DNA of 64,000 bases from Pseudorasbora parva (lineage: Eukaryota > Chordata > Actinopteri > Cypriniformes > Gobionidae). The notes beneath the pieces are model-generated. The model saw only the letters and a list, made by a program, of their open reading frames with translations, did no database searches and had not been told where the DNA came from. The stretch covers positions 24,892,660 to 24,956,659 of the forward strand of contig NC_090173.1 of the NCBI RefSeq assembly GCF_024679245.1. The letters are read 5' to 3'. Positions 33,001 through 48,655 of this stretch are shown here, one piece after another (the first letter of the stretch is position 1; every line of letters begins with the position of its first letter). The position numbers were made by a program, and so were the translations under genes.

Positions 33001-34873
33001 ATTTTGAGTAAAAACCTCCTTCCATCAGCAAGGCCAACACACCCGTGCAACAAAGCAGTGGCTTTGTAAGAAGCATTTAAGGTCCTGGAGTGGCCACAGT
33101 GCTATTAAGTATTATTAATAATATTTGCGTAACAGTAAACTTCAGGCAAATAACACAAGTAGTGCTTTTTCCCGTATTTCATCTGTCACTTTTGGAATTT
33201 GATGCAACAAAGATTGCGGAAGTCAACAGATTCTAAAAGACTTACCAATCTTTATGTAAAAATAAAATAAGGATGCAGTCTTTTTTATAGTATTTTTTAC
33301 CCCCTTGTAATCTGATTTCAAATCTCAGTTGAAAATTGTAATTTTGACCCCCCTCTAGATGAATACTCAAACATCCATGAAAATTTAATATTTGGTTCAT
33401 CCACTGGGTAGTTCTCGGAACTTAGTTCTAGGAACTATAGCCATCAGGGTTCTCCAAGAAATACAATTTTCCCTAGGATTCTTTTCCTGGTTGCATTCGC
33501 ACAGCTAGTGGGAAGTGTAAGCAGCAAGTTGTGTAACACCATGTCATAACTACACGTGACGGGTCCACACTAGAAGCGACGCAACTGCGAGATGCAACAA
33601 ATCAATCAAAAGCCACAGCCAATCAGAACAGCGTGTGGACAGCCTCTCTCGGCAAGTGCACAGCACCAGAGATTAATCAGTCGGAAAGAAATGGATAAGT
33701 ACATAACCAAATTCACAAATATTCCATCATTTAAACATTACTAAAAAATACATACTGAGTTGCTAAAACAATCTTTGCCATAGAATATACTTGTTTGTTT
33801 ATAGTTTGAATATTCTTGTTTCCATTAGTTTAATTTCAAGATCTGAGGTGAATTATACATTGTTGAATTTAGTCCGACTAACAAAGCTGGGAGCACTAAA
33901 TTATATTCAAAGACACATTACACGCTTTTAACATTAAATAAAGCACATAAGCATATTTTTGTGTTGCTATTCCAGCCACGACGTCGCAGAAATTGAAATC
34001 GCTTCTAAAATAGAATCATCATGTGTTGCCTTTGCAGCTGATTACAATAAAAACTCAAATTAACATGGAAAAGATACCTTTTATCGTGTGTTGTGGTGTT
34101 GACTCGCATGTAGTTAGAACACAGTGTTAGCCGCGCTTGTTTGCCATGACTTTTATTTTGACAGCACTAAGAATGGCAGAGACTGAGCACACAGTTTTTA
34201 CATTCTCTTTCTTTGTCAGTTTACGATCAGTTTTACGGTCTAATCTGTCTAATACGTTATTAGATTGAACATTGCCATTTTCTGTGTGGTTGATGTCCAT
34301 TTTCACTAGCTGACCCCTCAAAGTTGCGTTGGATTTTTTTCTTTTGCGTAAAGGTTAAGGTCCATCAATCAATGTTTTCCCTGGCCAATCAAGCCCTTAC
34401 ATCACAGTTGTGCTGGGTTAGACCCTACTCTAAAATAGGAGCTAATTTAGTTCCCCCAAAAGGAGTTCTTAGAACTAAAAACAATTCCAGTTCCTGCGGT
34501 GAGAAGACTCCAAAAACCAGGTAGGCTCCTCTGGTGCGAAATACCTATTTATGCTTGTCTTTCTGCAGAAAAAAATATTTTAAAAATCAAAAATTGGGAA
34601 GTTTCTGAAATGTGGTTGATTTGACTCAGAATGTACAAACAAAATACACTTTTCTTAGCTAAAACACTTTACATATTAGGTCAGAATGTGAACCTGCCTA
34701 TCCTTACATTAACATACCTTTTGTGCTTTATGAGACTTACAGACAAACTGTTAATCTATACATTTAGCCTGGGTAGCTATTAACATAAATAACATTTGTT
34801 ATTTATAAAACTTTTACAATGTCTTAATCAACACAAGCAGGTCTGTATATTTTATTTTATAATCTGTGCTTAC
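33001..34873. other. Non-coding stretch with possible MITE ends
   Basis: Around 33410-33445 'GGAACTTAGTTCTAGGAACT' and around 34450-34495 'AGTTCTTAGAACTA' plus 'AGTTCC' blocks look like the two ends of a MITE of about 1.1 kb, possibly with a nested element (33555-33670). Boundaries and target duplication could not be fixed. Confidence 0.25.
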
Positions 34874-34995
34874 AAGTGATGGTTTGGATTGGATGTCGCA
34901 GACCTTGAAGTAATTTAGAGAACTTGAAATGGCGACATTATAAACAGAGTTTTTGATCAGATAACCTGCTGTGATATGTAACGGCCCAGTGACTC
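34874..34995 (-). CDS. Candidate internal exon on the minus strand, unknown protein
   Basis: On the minus strand a 122-bp segment lies between an acceptor (ATGTTTCTCACAG) and a donor (CTT then GTAAGCAC). Only one of the three frames is open. After a split first codon it encodes VTGPLHITAGYLIKNSVYNV then AISSSLNYFKVCDIQSKPSL. The composition looks like a real folded or extracellular protein segment, but I do not recognise the family. No partner exon was found nearby, so this is a candidate only. Confidence 0.3.
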
Positions 34996-39534
<4,539 letters not shown>

Positions 39535-39835
39535 TTTAAAGGGGTGATGAATTGAGATTTTGATATATAAAAAGTCATGGTAATATAAGATTATCCTCTA
39601 AGTTTCAGAGCTGAAAAGTTCCTTGTTAGTGAAAGAAAAGCTTTTATAGACACCAGGCCCAGAAAACGATCGTGTTCACATCTTGACGTCATCGACTGGC
39701 GAAACACCGCCTCTATAGATAAGCACCTGTAGTTCAGTAGCCCCGCCTAGCCAGCAGCAATAAACATGCCGAAGAATATAGCAAGTATTGCATTGTTATA
39801 GATCGTTTTGCGTATGTGTACATGTCTAACAGAAA
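39535..39835. repeat. Probable interspersed repeat fragment
   Basis: Begins 'AAAGGGGTGATGAATTGAGA', a start seen in a common fish DNA-transposon-derived repeat. The rest to about 39835 is compatible with it, but the right end is not defined. Confidence 0.3.
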
Positions 39836-40014
39836 CATACCTTTAGCACGCTGGACTCAGACATAATAGGCCAGTGTTGGCAAAGCCCAATGTCACGGGG
39901 CTGTGTGTTTTCCAGTCGGGCTACCAAAACGGAAGCCCGACGGGAGACCGATGAATCTTGTGATATTCTTTTCTTGTTCTCCGCTATTCTCTCTCTTGAC
40001 TTGAAATTTGAAGG

Positions 40015-40079
<65 letters not shown>

Positions 40080-40563
40080 GTTCACACTTATATCGAAAGA
40101 TCGTGCAGGCTATGTAATACAAAAATAATAGTTAAATCAGTCATGGGTGGATGAGAATAAATCATTGTGTGTGTTTGATAAAGACGTACTTAAATCTTTC
40201 CGGTTGCCGCTTTCAAAATAATCTAGGCTAATCATCTCAGGTTTCCTCAGTCCATTCTGTGACTCGCAACCATTAATGTCTGCGTATAGCTTCACAGAGC
40301 ATTGTCAGTGACGGTATTCTATAAATATGAAAAAAATCTTGAAAATGAAAAAATTTCTGACATCCAACGGCATAAGACATTTTTTGGAATAATGCAAATG
40401 GTGTAACTCTGACATCGACTCCAAATTGGTCTAATTGTAGATTGTTAGATACTTTATACTTGTACTTACAAAAACAAGTATTTTACAGTAAAAAAAAAAA
40501 AAAAAAAAAAAAGCTGAATATCATGTACTAAATAACCAATATAATAAATTGTATAATCAATAT
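39836..40563. other. Non-coding stretch with (GT)n
   Basis: Holds a (GT)n tract at 40017-40072 and poly-A at 40489-40512. Nothing coding is supported. Confidence 0.45.
40017..40072. repeat. (GT)n microsatellite, about 28 units
   Basis: A pure GT tract ending in GCGCGCG. Confidence 0.97.
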
Positions 40564-40767
40564 ACACTGTAAAAAAAAAAATCTGGCAAATTGAAAATTT
40601 TCCAGTGACTGATCATATCTAATTTTTCAGTTGGCCAAATTTAATTTCTGTGAACTGATGCAATTTAATTTACAGAAATCAATATGGCCAACAAATTTTT
40701 TAGATGTGATCAGTCACTAGAACATTTTTAACTGGGGCCTGAATTTGTTTGGGTTTTTTTCAGTAAA
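40564..40767. mobile_element. MITE with hairpin-forming arms
   Basis: The left tip ACTGTAAAAAAAA faces a right tip near TTTTTTTCAGTA. Inside, 'CCAGTGACTGATCA' (40602) is complemented by 'TGATCAGTCACT' (40705), and 'TTGGCCAAAT' by 'ATGGCCAACA'. It has no coding capacity. Confidence 0.55.
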
Positions 40768-40847
40768 ATATTATCAGTATAATAGCTACTATTTTGTTCT
40801 ATAATTATAACGTACAGTAGCTTACAGTCAACAAATGAACAGGTTTT

Positions 40848-40917
<70 letters not shown>

Positions 40918-41656
40918 ATATATTTTTTTTTTGTATACATTTTTTGTACTGCCCATTGAACTTTCTTTTTTTTTTTTCATTGATTCCACAAAATTTAGTG
41001 GATTGCCCTCGCAATTAGTTAAAAACTGTGTACAAACTTGTAAGTGGATCCATATGTCACCTTCCAGTCATATATTGAGCAACATAACTGTATATCAAAC
41101 CACACGTCTGTAATGAAAAATACCACACAGCGTGTCATTACGCATATGAGTGTGAGATTTTTTTTGTAGCAGGTTTAGTCAGATTTTTTGGTCAGAGGAC
41201 ACAGGTGTTTCACATTAGTTATTGACCCCTCTGTCTCAAAGCCATATAGAAGTTAAATGTTCATGCCTGCTCATAATCTCTCTCTCTTCCTCTTCAAGTG
41301 TTGATCTGTTCATCTGATGTGTTTGAAACAGTTGACGTAGCTGGGGGGAAACACCTGTCAGCAACAACGAAAAATCCTTCACTCCTTGGTGGAGATTAAA
41401 AAACTCTAAATGAGATCAGATCCTGCCTCAAAAGGACAAATCTGACCTTGAGGGGCTGAAGAAAGTGTTCTGTTATTAAATCTACACCTCTCCTCCTCTT
41501 CTTTTTCCCTCCCTCTCTCTCATTCTTTCATTTCCCCCCCAATTTATCTTATTTCTCACGTGGCTTTACACCTTCTAACTTTCATGATGGTTTTTTTTCC
41601 CATTCTTTTCCTCTTATAGATGTGTTCTCATCTTGCTTATTTGGTTACAATACAAG

Positions 41657-41741
<85 letters not shown>

Positions 41742-42824
41742 CACATCTTCTCAATGTCTAGAGGATGCTTGCTTATTGAGGGGTGGGTGGCTGCTGGCAC
41801 AGCGCCAGTCTCAGAAAATGGGTGAGTCATATATTGCTGCTGGCACCCTGTGACAGCGGGCATTGGTTCCTCTTCATCACCACATGACAGAGACGCAGGC
41901 ACACGGCCAGTTACCGACAGCAACAGCGGTGTGAGCTCACCCTGGCTCAGCTGCTTTTTCATAATAACAGGCATAATCCAACATCATTGTGCATTAGCTG
42001 GTATGTGTTAGACTGGGTAAACCCAGCCTCATCTGCCGGCGTTTTGATTTCGCACTGCAACTCAGTCTGGAAACCTGCACATTAATTTCTACTACTTCTG
42101 TTACACTTTTGCAGGAACCAATCACAGATTTGACCTAGCGCACTTTTGGCGGGTTTAACACGATGCCAGATAGAGAAACGATGGGTCGTAGCCTGTTGAT
42201 CACGCCTCTTGTGGTCTGATTGGTTGAAAGACTATCCAATAGCATACAGAGTCATTTGAATTATGCTTGTTTATCAGACCTCTTATGCAGTAGAAAGTAC
42301 AGAGCAGACTCACAATGCTTGTGTATACTTAAGGGGATATGAGGTTATTTTTCTCAGTGCAACTATCCAGCAGTTCATATACAGGAATTGTCCAGCAGAA
42401 CATCCAGGCTGCTCTTTTACATTGAATGAAAGTGGATGGTGACTGTGAAGCCCAGAAATGTACAATAAAAATAGGCCATTTAAACTATCCTGTTAATCTG
42501 TCTGTGGGTTTCCTTTAGCTTGGTTAAAACCAGATCATTCTCAGTAGTAACTGAGTTATGGTCTGACAAATCATTTTCAAAGGAGCATCACCAACGGACG
42601 ATGACGTATGCAGAGCGACGGAGAAACAGCTGAGACAGCAATTCTGTTTGTGATTTCGAGGAAGATGTTGCAATGGTTTCTGACGACTTTTGCCGTAGTT
42701 GTAAAAGAAATATGAGCTGATAATAGTGTCCACTGTCACTCCATTAACATTTTTGCAAAATTTAGAAAACCTTTTTTTTTTTTTTTTTTTTTTTTTTTGA
42801 AAGAAACTAATACTTTAACCCTTG
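40768..42824. other. Non-coding stretch with simple repeats
   Basis: (TA)n at 40851-40890 runs into poly-T (40891-40917), (TC)n lies at 41661-41737, and poly-T at about 42772-42798 lies just before D3. 'GAAAGAAACTAATACTTTAA' before D3 resembles the AT-rich interspersed repeat, so D3 probably also inserted in a copy of it. No gene is supported. Confidence 0.5.
41661..41737. repeat. (TC)n microsatellite, about 38 units
   Basis: A pure TC tract preceded by a pyrimidine-rich stretch. Confidence 0.97.
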
Positions 42825-42846
42825 GTTCCCTTTCGGGGAACTCGAG

Positions 42847-42998
42847 CTGCGTCGATATGCTGTGAGAACGCCTCTGCGTTAATGCGTCGTGAAGCGCGTG
42901 TAGAACCAATCCATCGGGAGATCGATCGTCGCCGACGTGATGACGTCATCGACCGGAGACTATAAAAGGTCCGCGAACACAAACAGGAACTAGCTTCT
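42847..42998 (+). repeat. D3 left inverted terminal repeat with TATA box
   Basis: Inverted complement of 51571-51710, with a 12-bp extra segment (near 42922-42933). TATAAAAG at 42961-42968 lies in it. Confidence 0.85.
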
Positions 42999-43128
42999 GT
43001 GCCTTCAGTAAGCGATCTGTGTGAACCTGTCTGTCTATTTGGTGTTTTTGTCTGTCCATTAGAGAGAATTTTCCACCTTTGTTAAATATATCTGATATAT
43101 ATTTTATAACATAAAGAGAAAAAGGAGA

Positions 43129-43987
43129 TTATGGCGAGTGAACAGCATTTCACAGTGTGTTCATCCCTGCCCTCAAAATATATATATTGCGTGTGGGAAA
43201 CACACTCATTGTGTATGGCTGTTTGGGAGCGCAGCACGCTCAGGCAGCCCTTGAGGGGGCCGCTTGCGAGCATTTTTTGAGCGGCTTCCGTTAAGAATGC
43301 TGCGCTCCCGCCGGGCACTCTTCGAGGAGGGTGCTTCGGCTCGTGTTCCCCGCGGCTCGGTCCCGCTGCTGCCGAGGCAGAGTGGTGGCTTCAGTCGTGG
43401 GGTTCACACATGGACTTTACAGAGGGGTTTGAGACGGGCCCAGCCTTATCTCAGCCCTCACCTGTATCGTCCAGTGTCTCGTCTCGGGGTTTGGAAGCCC
43501 GCTCTGCGGTCTCTTCCTCCCCGGGCGGGGCACCGGTGCTCCAACTATTCAGCTCTGAGGAGGTGGACGTTGAGAGCATCGCAACTGAAGACTCGCCACT
43601 TCAGTCACCTGCTAGTGAGTTGAGGTTCTCACGAGAGCTGTGGCCAGGTTAAATATAAAAATAAAAAACGACTGGCTGGCGGAAATATCTGAATCCCATC
43701 GAAATCAGAGAAAACGAAATTAGATGAGCGATTCCTGCCCTCTCGTGCAAAGCATCAACGTCCTGCCGTTCTTCCCTGACCTGCACACCGAGGTGTCTAG
43801 GTCATGGAGGAAACCGGTATCATATAGAGTGTTCAGCCCACATACATCTGCATATAGTAATATATTTGGGCTGAGACACTATGGTTATGGGGGCGATGCC
43901 GAAGATCGAAGAGACGCTTGCGAGCTATCTCTCGCCTTCAGCTGCATCGTCCCTGGCATTTCCCCTCTGTGGGAAGACAGGTATTAA
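43129..43987 (+). pseudogene. D3 Gag-like remnant
   Basis: From ATG at about 43131 a Cys/His-bearing start (HFTVCSSLPS, CVWETHSLC) resembles the N-terminus of the D2 Gag. A second frame from 43410 holds an acidic Ser-rich stretch, and 43740-43830 encodes LPFFPDLHTEVSRSWRKPVS, matching FLPDLHKQVVGAWKKPYS of D2. Stops and at least two frameshifts break it, and the C-terminal part is missing at the L2 junction. It is not functional. Confidence 0.75.
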
Positions 43988-44483
43988 AAGCCTTGTGTGT
44001 TTGAAACATTTTGGCTAGAGAGGAGCAGTTCAATTGACTGATAGACAACTACTCTGTAAGTGTTTGTAACTTTTCTCATTTGATTGTTTGTTGATTGGTT
44101 GTTGGATAAGTGTGTCTGTGTAGTGCAGAGGTGTGTATTATTAGTTTTGGTATATTCTCTCGGTGTGTGTGGGAGTTAGCATTTGTTGAGTTAGCATTTG
44201 TTTGGTCATTGCCTCGTTGGGAGCGAGTTTGTTGGGGGCGTTCCCAGCTGCTTTCAATAACGATACTCAAGTGAGTATAAATAGCGTGATAGTCCGCGGC
44301 AGCGGAAGCGGCAGTGTGAAGCCCTCCTTGTGTGAAGACCGACGAGTGTAAAGACTTCAACTCTTCCCAGTGCAACTCCGCCCGAGCAAGGACCCCGGCA
44401 AGGCACTTGAGTATCATCTTCCTTTTCATTATTTGTGTTCGGCTCTAATTCCTATCTGGCCTTTTCTCTGATTTGTATTCACC

Positions 44484-47345
44484 ATGTGCTTTCAAATCTC
44501 AACTATAACTACTAGCACTCGTAAATCACGCTCTGTACGCACGAGACGCCGTAATCCTAATAATTTGCGCTATATCCTAACATCCTCTGCTACTTTACTC
44601 TTTATTCCAATTGGTCTCTGGAATTGCCAGTCGGCTGTAAACAAAGCAGACTTTATTTCATCTATTGGGACTCATTCTCAGCTTAGCCTCGTGGCCCTAA
44701 CTAAGACCTGGATCAAACCAGAGGACACTGCCACTCCTGCAGCCCTCTCAAGCAATTATACTTTTTCACACACTCCTCGGCCTATTGGGAGGGGTGGGGG
44801 TACTGGTTTGCTTATCTCAAATGATTGGAAATTTGATCCATTACCGTCTCTACCGGCCAATTCATTTGAATCGCACTCAATCACTATTACTCACCCTGTT
44901 AAAATCCATGTGGTAGTGGTCTATCGTCCTCCAGGTCACCTCGGTAACTTTGTGGAGGAGTTGGATGTGTTACTTTCAAGCTTCCCTGAGGATGGCACTC
45001 CACTGATTCTGCTTGGTGACTTCAACATCCATCTTGATAAACACCTAGCTGCAGACTTCAGCACTCTACTGAGTTCATTTGACCTTAAGTTAGTATCTAC
45101 TACGGCTACTCACAGATCCGGTAACCAATTAGACCTGGTCTACACACGCAACTGCTCCACGGACAACACTTTAATTACTCCATTAAACACCTCAGACCAC
45201 TTTCTCATCACTCTTAACCTCATACTGACTCCTGATACAAAACGTACTCCTACACAGATTACCTTTCGGCGTAATCTACGCTCACTCTCTCCCTCTCGCC
45301 TATCCACTATGGTTTCATCTTCACTCCCTCCACCTGCTCAGTTCTCAGCACTGGACACTAACAGTGCTACCGACACTCTTTGCTCCACTCTAACATCCTC
45401 CTTAGACAGTTTTTGCCCCCTTTCATCCAGACCAGCCCGCCCCACCCCATCTGCCCCCTGGCTGTCTGAAGTTCTCCGTGAACATCGCTCTGGACTCAGG
45501 GCGGCAGAGAGGAAATGGCAGAAATCTAAAAACAATACTGACCTTGCCTTTTATCAGTCTCTTCTCTCTTCTTTCTCTACAAATGTCTCCACTGCTAAAA
45601 CAACATACTACCACAACAAAATCAACAATTGCTCTGACTCTCGCCAACTCTTTAAAACATTCTCCTCTCTCCTTTGTCCACCTCCTCCCCCTCCTTCATC
45701 AACTCTTACAGCTGATGACTTTGCATCATTTTTCACCAACAAAACAGCTCTCATTAGCAAACAGTTCTCCTCATCACAAACTGACACGCACATCTCAACA
45801 ACTAACACGAACACGCTTCCATCCTTCTCTCCACTCTCCGAGGCAGATATTTCTAAACTCATCCTTTCCAATCACCCTACTACCTGTCCACTTGATCCTA
45901 TTCCCACTCACCTCCTTCAGGCTATTTCTTCTTCAATCACTCCTGCACTCACTCACATTGTCAACACTTCTCTTCACACGGGAACCTTTCCCACAGCATT
46001 TAAGCAGGCTCGGGTAACCCCACTGCTTAAGAAACCCTCTCTGAATCCAGCACTTTTAGAAAACTACCGACCGGTATCCCTTCTGCCTTTCATTGCAAAG
46101 ACCCTTGAGCGAGTTGTGTTCAATCAACTCTCTATGTTTCTTGAACGGGACAACCTCCTAGACAACAACCAATCCGGCTTCAAAAGCGGCCACTCTACCG
46201 AGACTGCCTTGCTCTCTGTAACTGAGGCACTGAGACTGGCAAAAGCAGCTTCCAAATCCTCAGTGCTCATTCTGCTGGATCTGTCTGCTGCTTTTGACAC
46301 AGTCAACCACCAGATCCTCCTGTCAACACTTAAGAGGACGGGGATCTCAGGATCTGCTCTCCAGTGGTTCAGGTCTTACCTCTCTGGTAGGTCCTACAGG
46401 GTGTCATGGAGAGGTGAAGTGTCTAAGTCACATCATCTAGCTACTGGGGTTCCACAGGGCTCAGTCCTTGGACCACTTCTCTTCTCCATCTACATGTCAT
46501 CTCTTCATCTTCATCTCTTCATCTTCTCATTTCAACCAGATGATCCTACAGTCAGTGTTCGTATCGCTGCCTGTCTGACAGACATTTCTGACTGGATGAA
46601 AGAGCATCATCTTAAACTCAATCTTGCAAAGACAGAATTACTTGTTTTCTCAACCAACCCAGCACTTCATCAAAATTTCTCCATTCAGCTTGGTTCATCG
46701 ACCGTAACTCCATCAAGGACAGCAAGAAACCTTGGAGTTGTGATTGATGACCAGTTAAACTTCACTGACCACATTACTGCAACAGCCCGGTCCTGCAGAT
46801 TTGCTTTATACAACATTAGAAAGATTAGACCCTTCCTATCAGAACAGGCTGCACAACTCCTGGTTCAAGCTCTTGTTCTCTCCAGACTGGATTATTGTAA
46901 TGCTCTTCTGGCTGGGCTTCCAGCATGCACTATCAAACCCTTGCAGCTGATCCAGAATGCAGCGGCGAGAGTGGTCTTTAATGAGCCGAAGAGAGCGCAT
47001 GTTACGCCTCTCTTCATCAAACTGCACTGGTTGCCAATGGCTGCTCGCATCAAATTCAAGGCACTAGTTATCGCCTACAAAACAACCTCTGGCTCTGCAC
47101 CAATATACCTAAATTCACTTGCTCAGACTTACACACCCTCCAGAAGCTTGCGTTCTGCGAGCGAGCGGCGCCTCGTGGTTCCATCCCAAAGAGGCATGAA
47201 ATCGCTCTCACGGACATTTTCCTGGACCGTTCCCACCTGGTGGAATGACCTGCCGATCTCAATTCGTGCTGCCGAGTCTGTAGCCATTCTTAAAAAACAT
47301 CTTAAGACACATCTTTTCCATTTGCACTTGACCAATACAGAATAG
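44484..47345 (+). CDS. L2 LINE ORF2: endonuclease and reverse transcriptase, catalytically damaged
   Basis: A 953-codon frame without stops. The N-terminal part is an APE-type endonuclease that would nick target DNA: GLWNCQSAVNKADF at about 50-65, GDFNIHLDK near 180, SDHFLITLNL near 240. In the conserved L-T-E-T-W motif the glutamate is replaced by lysine (LTKTW, K74, codon 44703-44705), which should kill nicking. The RT part has NYRPVSLLPF, GFKSGHSTETALL, DLSAAFDTV (D near 599) and GVPQGSVLGPLLFSIY (655-672). Right after this a short Ser/His/Leu-rich stretch replaces the block that should carry the Y/F-A-D-D active site, and homology resumes at FQPDDPTV. The C-terminus has KLHWLP and THLFHLHL. 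Frame intact but both activities probably lost. Confidence 0.9.
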   Translation: MCFQISTITTSTRKSRSVRTRRRNPNNLRYILTSSATLLFIPIGLWNCQSAVNKADFISSIGTHSQLSLVALTKTWIKPEDTATPAALSSNYTFSHTPRPIGRGGGTGLLISNDWKFDPLPSLPANSFESHSITITHPVKIHVVVVYRPPGHLGNFVEELDVLLSSFPEDGTPLILLGDFNIHLDKHLAADFSTLLSSFDLKLVSTTATHRSGNQLDLVYTRNCSTDNTLITPLNTSDHFLITLNLILTPDTKRTPTQITFRRNLRSLSPSRLSTMVSSSLPPPAQFSALDTNSATDTLCSTLTSSLDSFCPLSSRPARPTPSAPWLSEVLREHRSGLRAAERKWQKSKNNTDLAFYQSLLSSFSTNVSTAKTTYYHNKINNCSDSRQLFKTFSSLLCPPPPPPSSTLTADDFASFFTNKTALISKQFSSSQTDTHISTTNTNTLPSFSPLSEADISKLILSNHPTTCPLDPIPTHLLQAISSSITPALTHIVNTSLHTGTFPTAFKQARVTPLLKKPSLNPALLENYRPVSLLPFIAKTLERVVFNQLSMFLERDNLLDNNQSGFKSGHSTETALLSVTEALRLAKAASKSSVLILLDLSAAFDTVNHQILLSTLKRTGISGSALQWFRSYLSGRSYRVSWRGEVSKSHHLATGVPQGSVLGPLLFSIYMSSLHLHLFIFSFQPDDPTVSVRIAACLTDISDWMKEHHLKLNLAKTELLVFSTNPALHQNFSIQLGSSTVTPSRTARNLGVVIDDQLNFTDHITATARSCRFALYNIRKIRPFLSEQAAQLLVQALVLSRLDYCNALLAGLPACTIKPLQLIQNAAARVVFNEPKRAHVTPLFIKLHWLPMAARIKFKALVIAYKTTSGSAPIYLNSLAQTYTPSRSLRSASERRLVVPSQRGMKSLSRTFSWTVPTWWNDLPISIRAAESVAILKKHLKTHLFHLHLTNTE

Positions 47346-47580
47346 CACTTACTGATCACCACAGCAACGACCAAAAGCGCACACTCCTGGATCATATCTA
47401 CGTCTCTCATCCGGATTTGTGCCTTCAGGCGGGTATGTTACATAGTTATCATAACTATCAGAATCCAGTGTTCTGTATATTGCGTACGTGAGTTTTTGTT
47501 GTAGATGGCTATTGCTGCGCGTTTAGCTAGAATACAAAACCAACCCATTGGGCCACTGAATCTGCATTAACGACAACAGC

Positions 47581-48069
47581 TGGGGCAACAGCCTTAGTCC
47601 TAATGGGTTGTTATCATAGCTATCAAAATCCAGTGTTCGGCACTTTGCGGACGTGAGTTTTTGTTGTAGATGTCTGTCTTTAAAAAAAAAAAAAAAAAAA
47701 ATTGTTGTGTATTGTGCTAATTAATTGAGATTTCTTACAGCTCTTACAGGTTTTTGGCCTTGTCTGTTCCGTTGCTTCTATTACTCTCCCCTTTTTTGTA
47801 AGTCGCTTTGGATAAAAGCGTCTGTTGGGCAACAGCCTTAGTCCTAATGGGTTGTTATCATAGCTATCAAAATCCAGTGTTCGGCACTTTGCGGACGTGA
47901 GTTTTTGTTGTAGATGTCTGTCTTTAAAAAAAAAAAAAAAAAAAAATTGTTGTGTATTGTGCTAATTAATTGAGATTTCTTACAGCTCTTACAGGTTTTT
48001 GGCCTTGTCTGTTCCGTTGCTTCTATTACTCTCCCCTTTTTTGTAAGTCGCTTTGGATAAAAGCGTCTG
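47581..48069. repeat. Tandem duplication (about 245 bp x 2) in the L2 3' region
   Basis: 47581-47824 and 47825-48069 are almost identical, each with GGGCAACAGCCTTAGTCC at the start, an A-run (18-20 nt), and AGTCGCTTTGGATAAAAGCG at the end. Only the second copy continues into the TGTAAA tail. The main difference is A-run length, so the duplication is recent or homogenised. Confidence 0.9.
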
Positions 48070-48100
48070 CTAAATGATTAAATGTAAATGTAAATGTAAA

Positions 48101-48420
48101 ACGGTGCTTACCTCAGCATACGGTACCCGTCTTCCTTCGGTACCCTCAAGGGGCCGCGCTGCCAACCCCGCCGCAATGTCGAGGCGCAGAGGGTCTCTGC
48201 GGGCCACCTGAGGGTGGTCCGCCCCCTCCTCGGAGGGCAGGGGAAACAAAAGGACGCTGAGGGTAGTCCCCTCCGATGGGAAACGGTGTTTACCTCTGCC
48301 TACGGTACCCGTTGTCCTGCAGCGCCCTCTGGGGGCCGCGCTGCCAACCCCGCCGCAATGCCGGGGCGCAGACGGTCCCCGCGGGCCACTCGAGGGTGGT
48401 CCGCTCCCCCTTCGGGGGGC
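48101..48420. repeat. Tandem duplication (about 182-bp period) in D3
   Basis: The block starting ACGGTGCTTACCTC at 48101 recurs as ACGGTGTTTACCTC at 48283, and both continue with GGGCCGCGCTGCCAACCCCG-type text. The second unit is shorter at its end. It lies between gag and RT and has no clear coding frame. Confidence 0.8.
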
Positions 48421-48655
48421 TCCCGAGCAGTCAAGTCAGTCGTTCCCTGCCGGTCCGACGCTTCAGGGCACTGTGCTTGCTGTTCAAAGTACACCAGAGG
48501 CCAGCCTCGAGAGGCTGGTTCCCTTAGTAGATTTTCTAGACTAATGGAAACGTCTATCAAATATATCTCGTTGGGTCCTGCAGATAATCGAAAGGGGGTA
48601 TGCCATTCAATTTAAAAGGCGGCCACCTCCTTTCAGCGGTGTCCTACTTACAGAG

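Larger units (their letters stand above)
43990..48100 (+). mobile_element. Near full-length L2-type LINE nested in D3
   Basis: A 5' leader of about 490 bp is followed by one long ORF (44484-47345), a 3' region with a 245-bp tandem duplication, and the tail 'CGCTTTGGATAAAAGCGTCT' plus 'GCTAAATGATTAAATGTAAA' and TGTAAA repeats that typifies fish L2 elements. It replaces or follows the missing C-terminal part of D3 gag. The left boundary is approximate, and no clear target duplication was found. The D3 sequence resumes with ACGGTGCTTACCTC at 48101. Confidence 0.85.

Noticed and set aside
45478..46017. 179-codon plus frame inside the L2 ORF region
   Set aside because: Alternate-frame shadow of the L2 ORF.
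48214..48615. 133-codon plus frame between L2 and the D3 RT
   Set aside because: It spans the 182-bp tandem duplication and shows no Gag or RT motif; probably not a gene.
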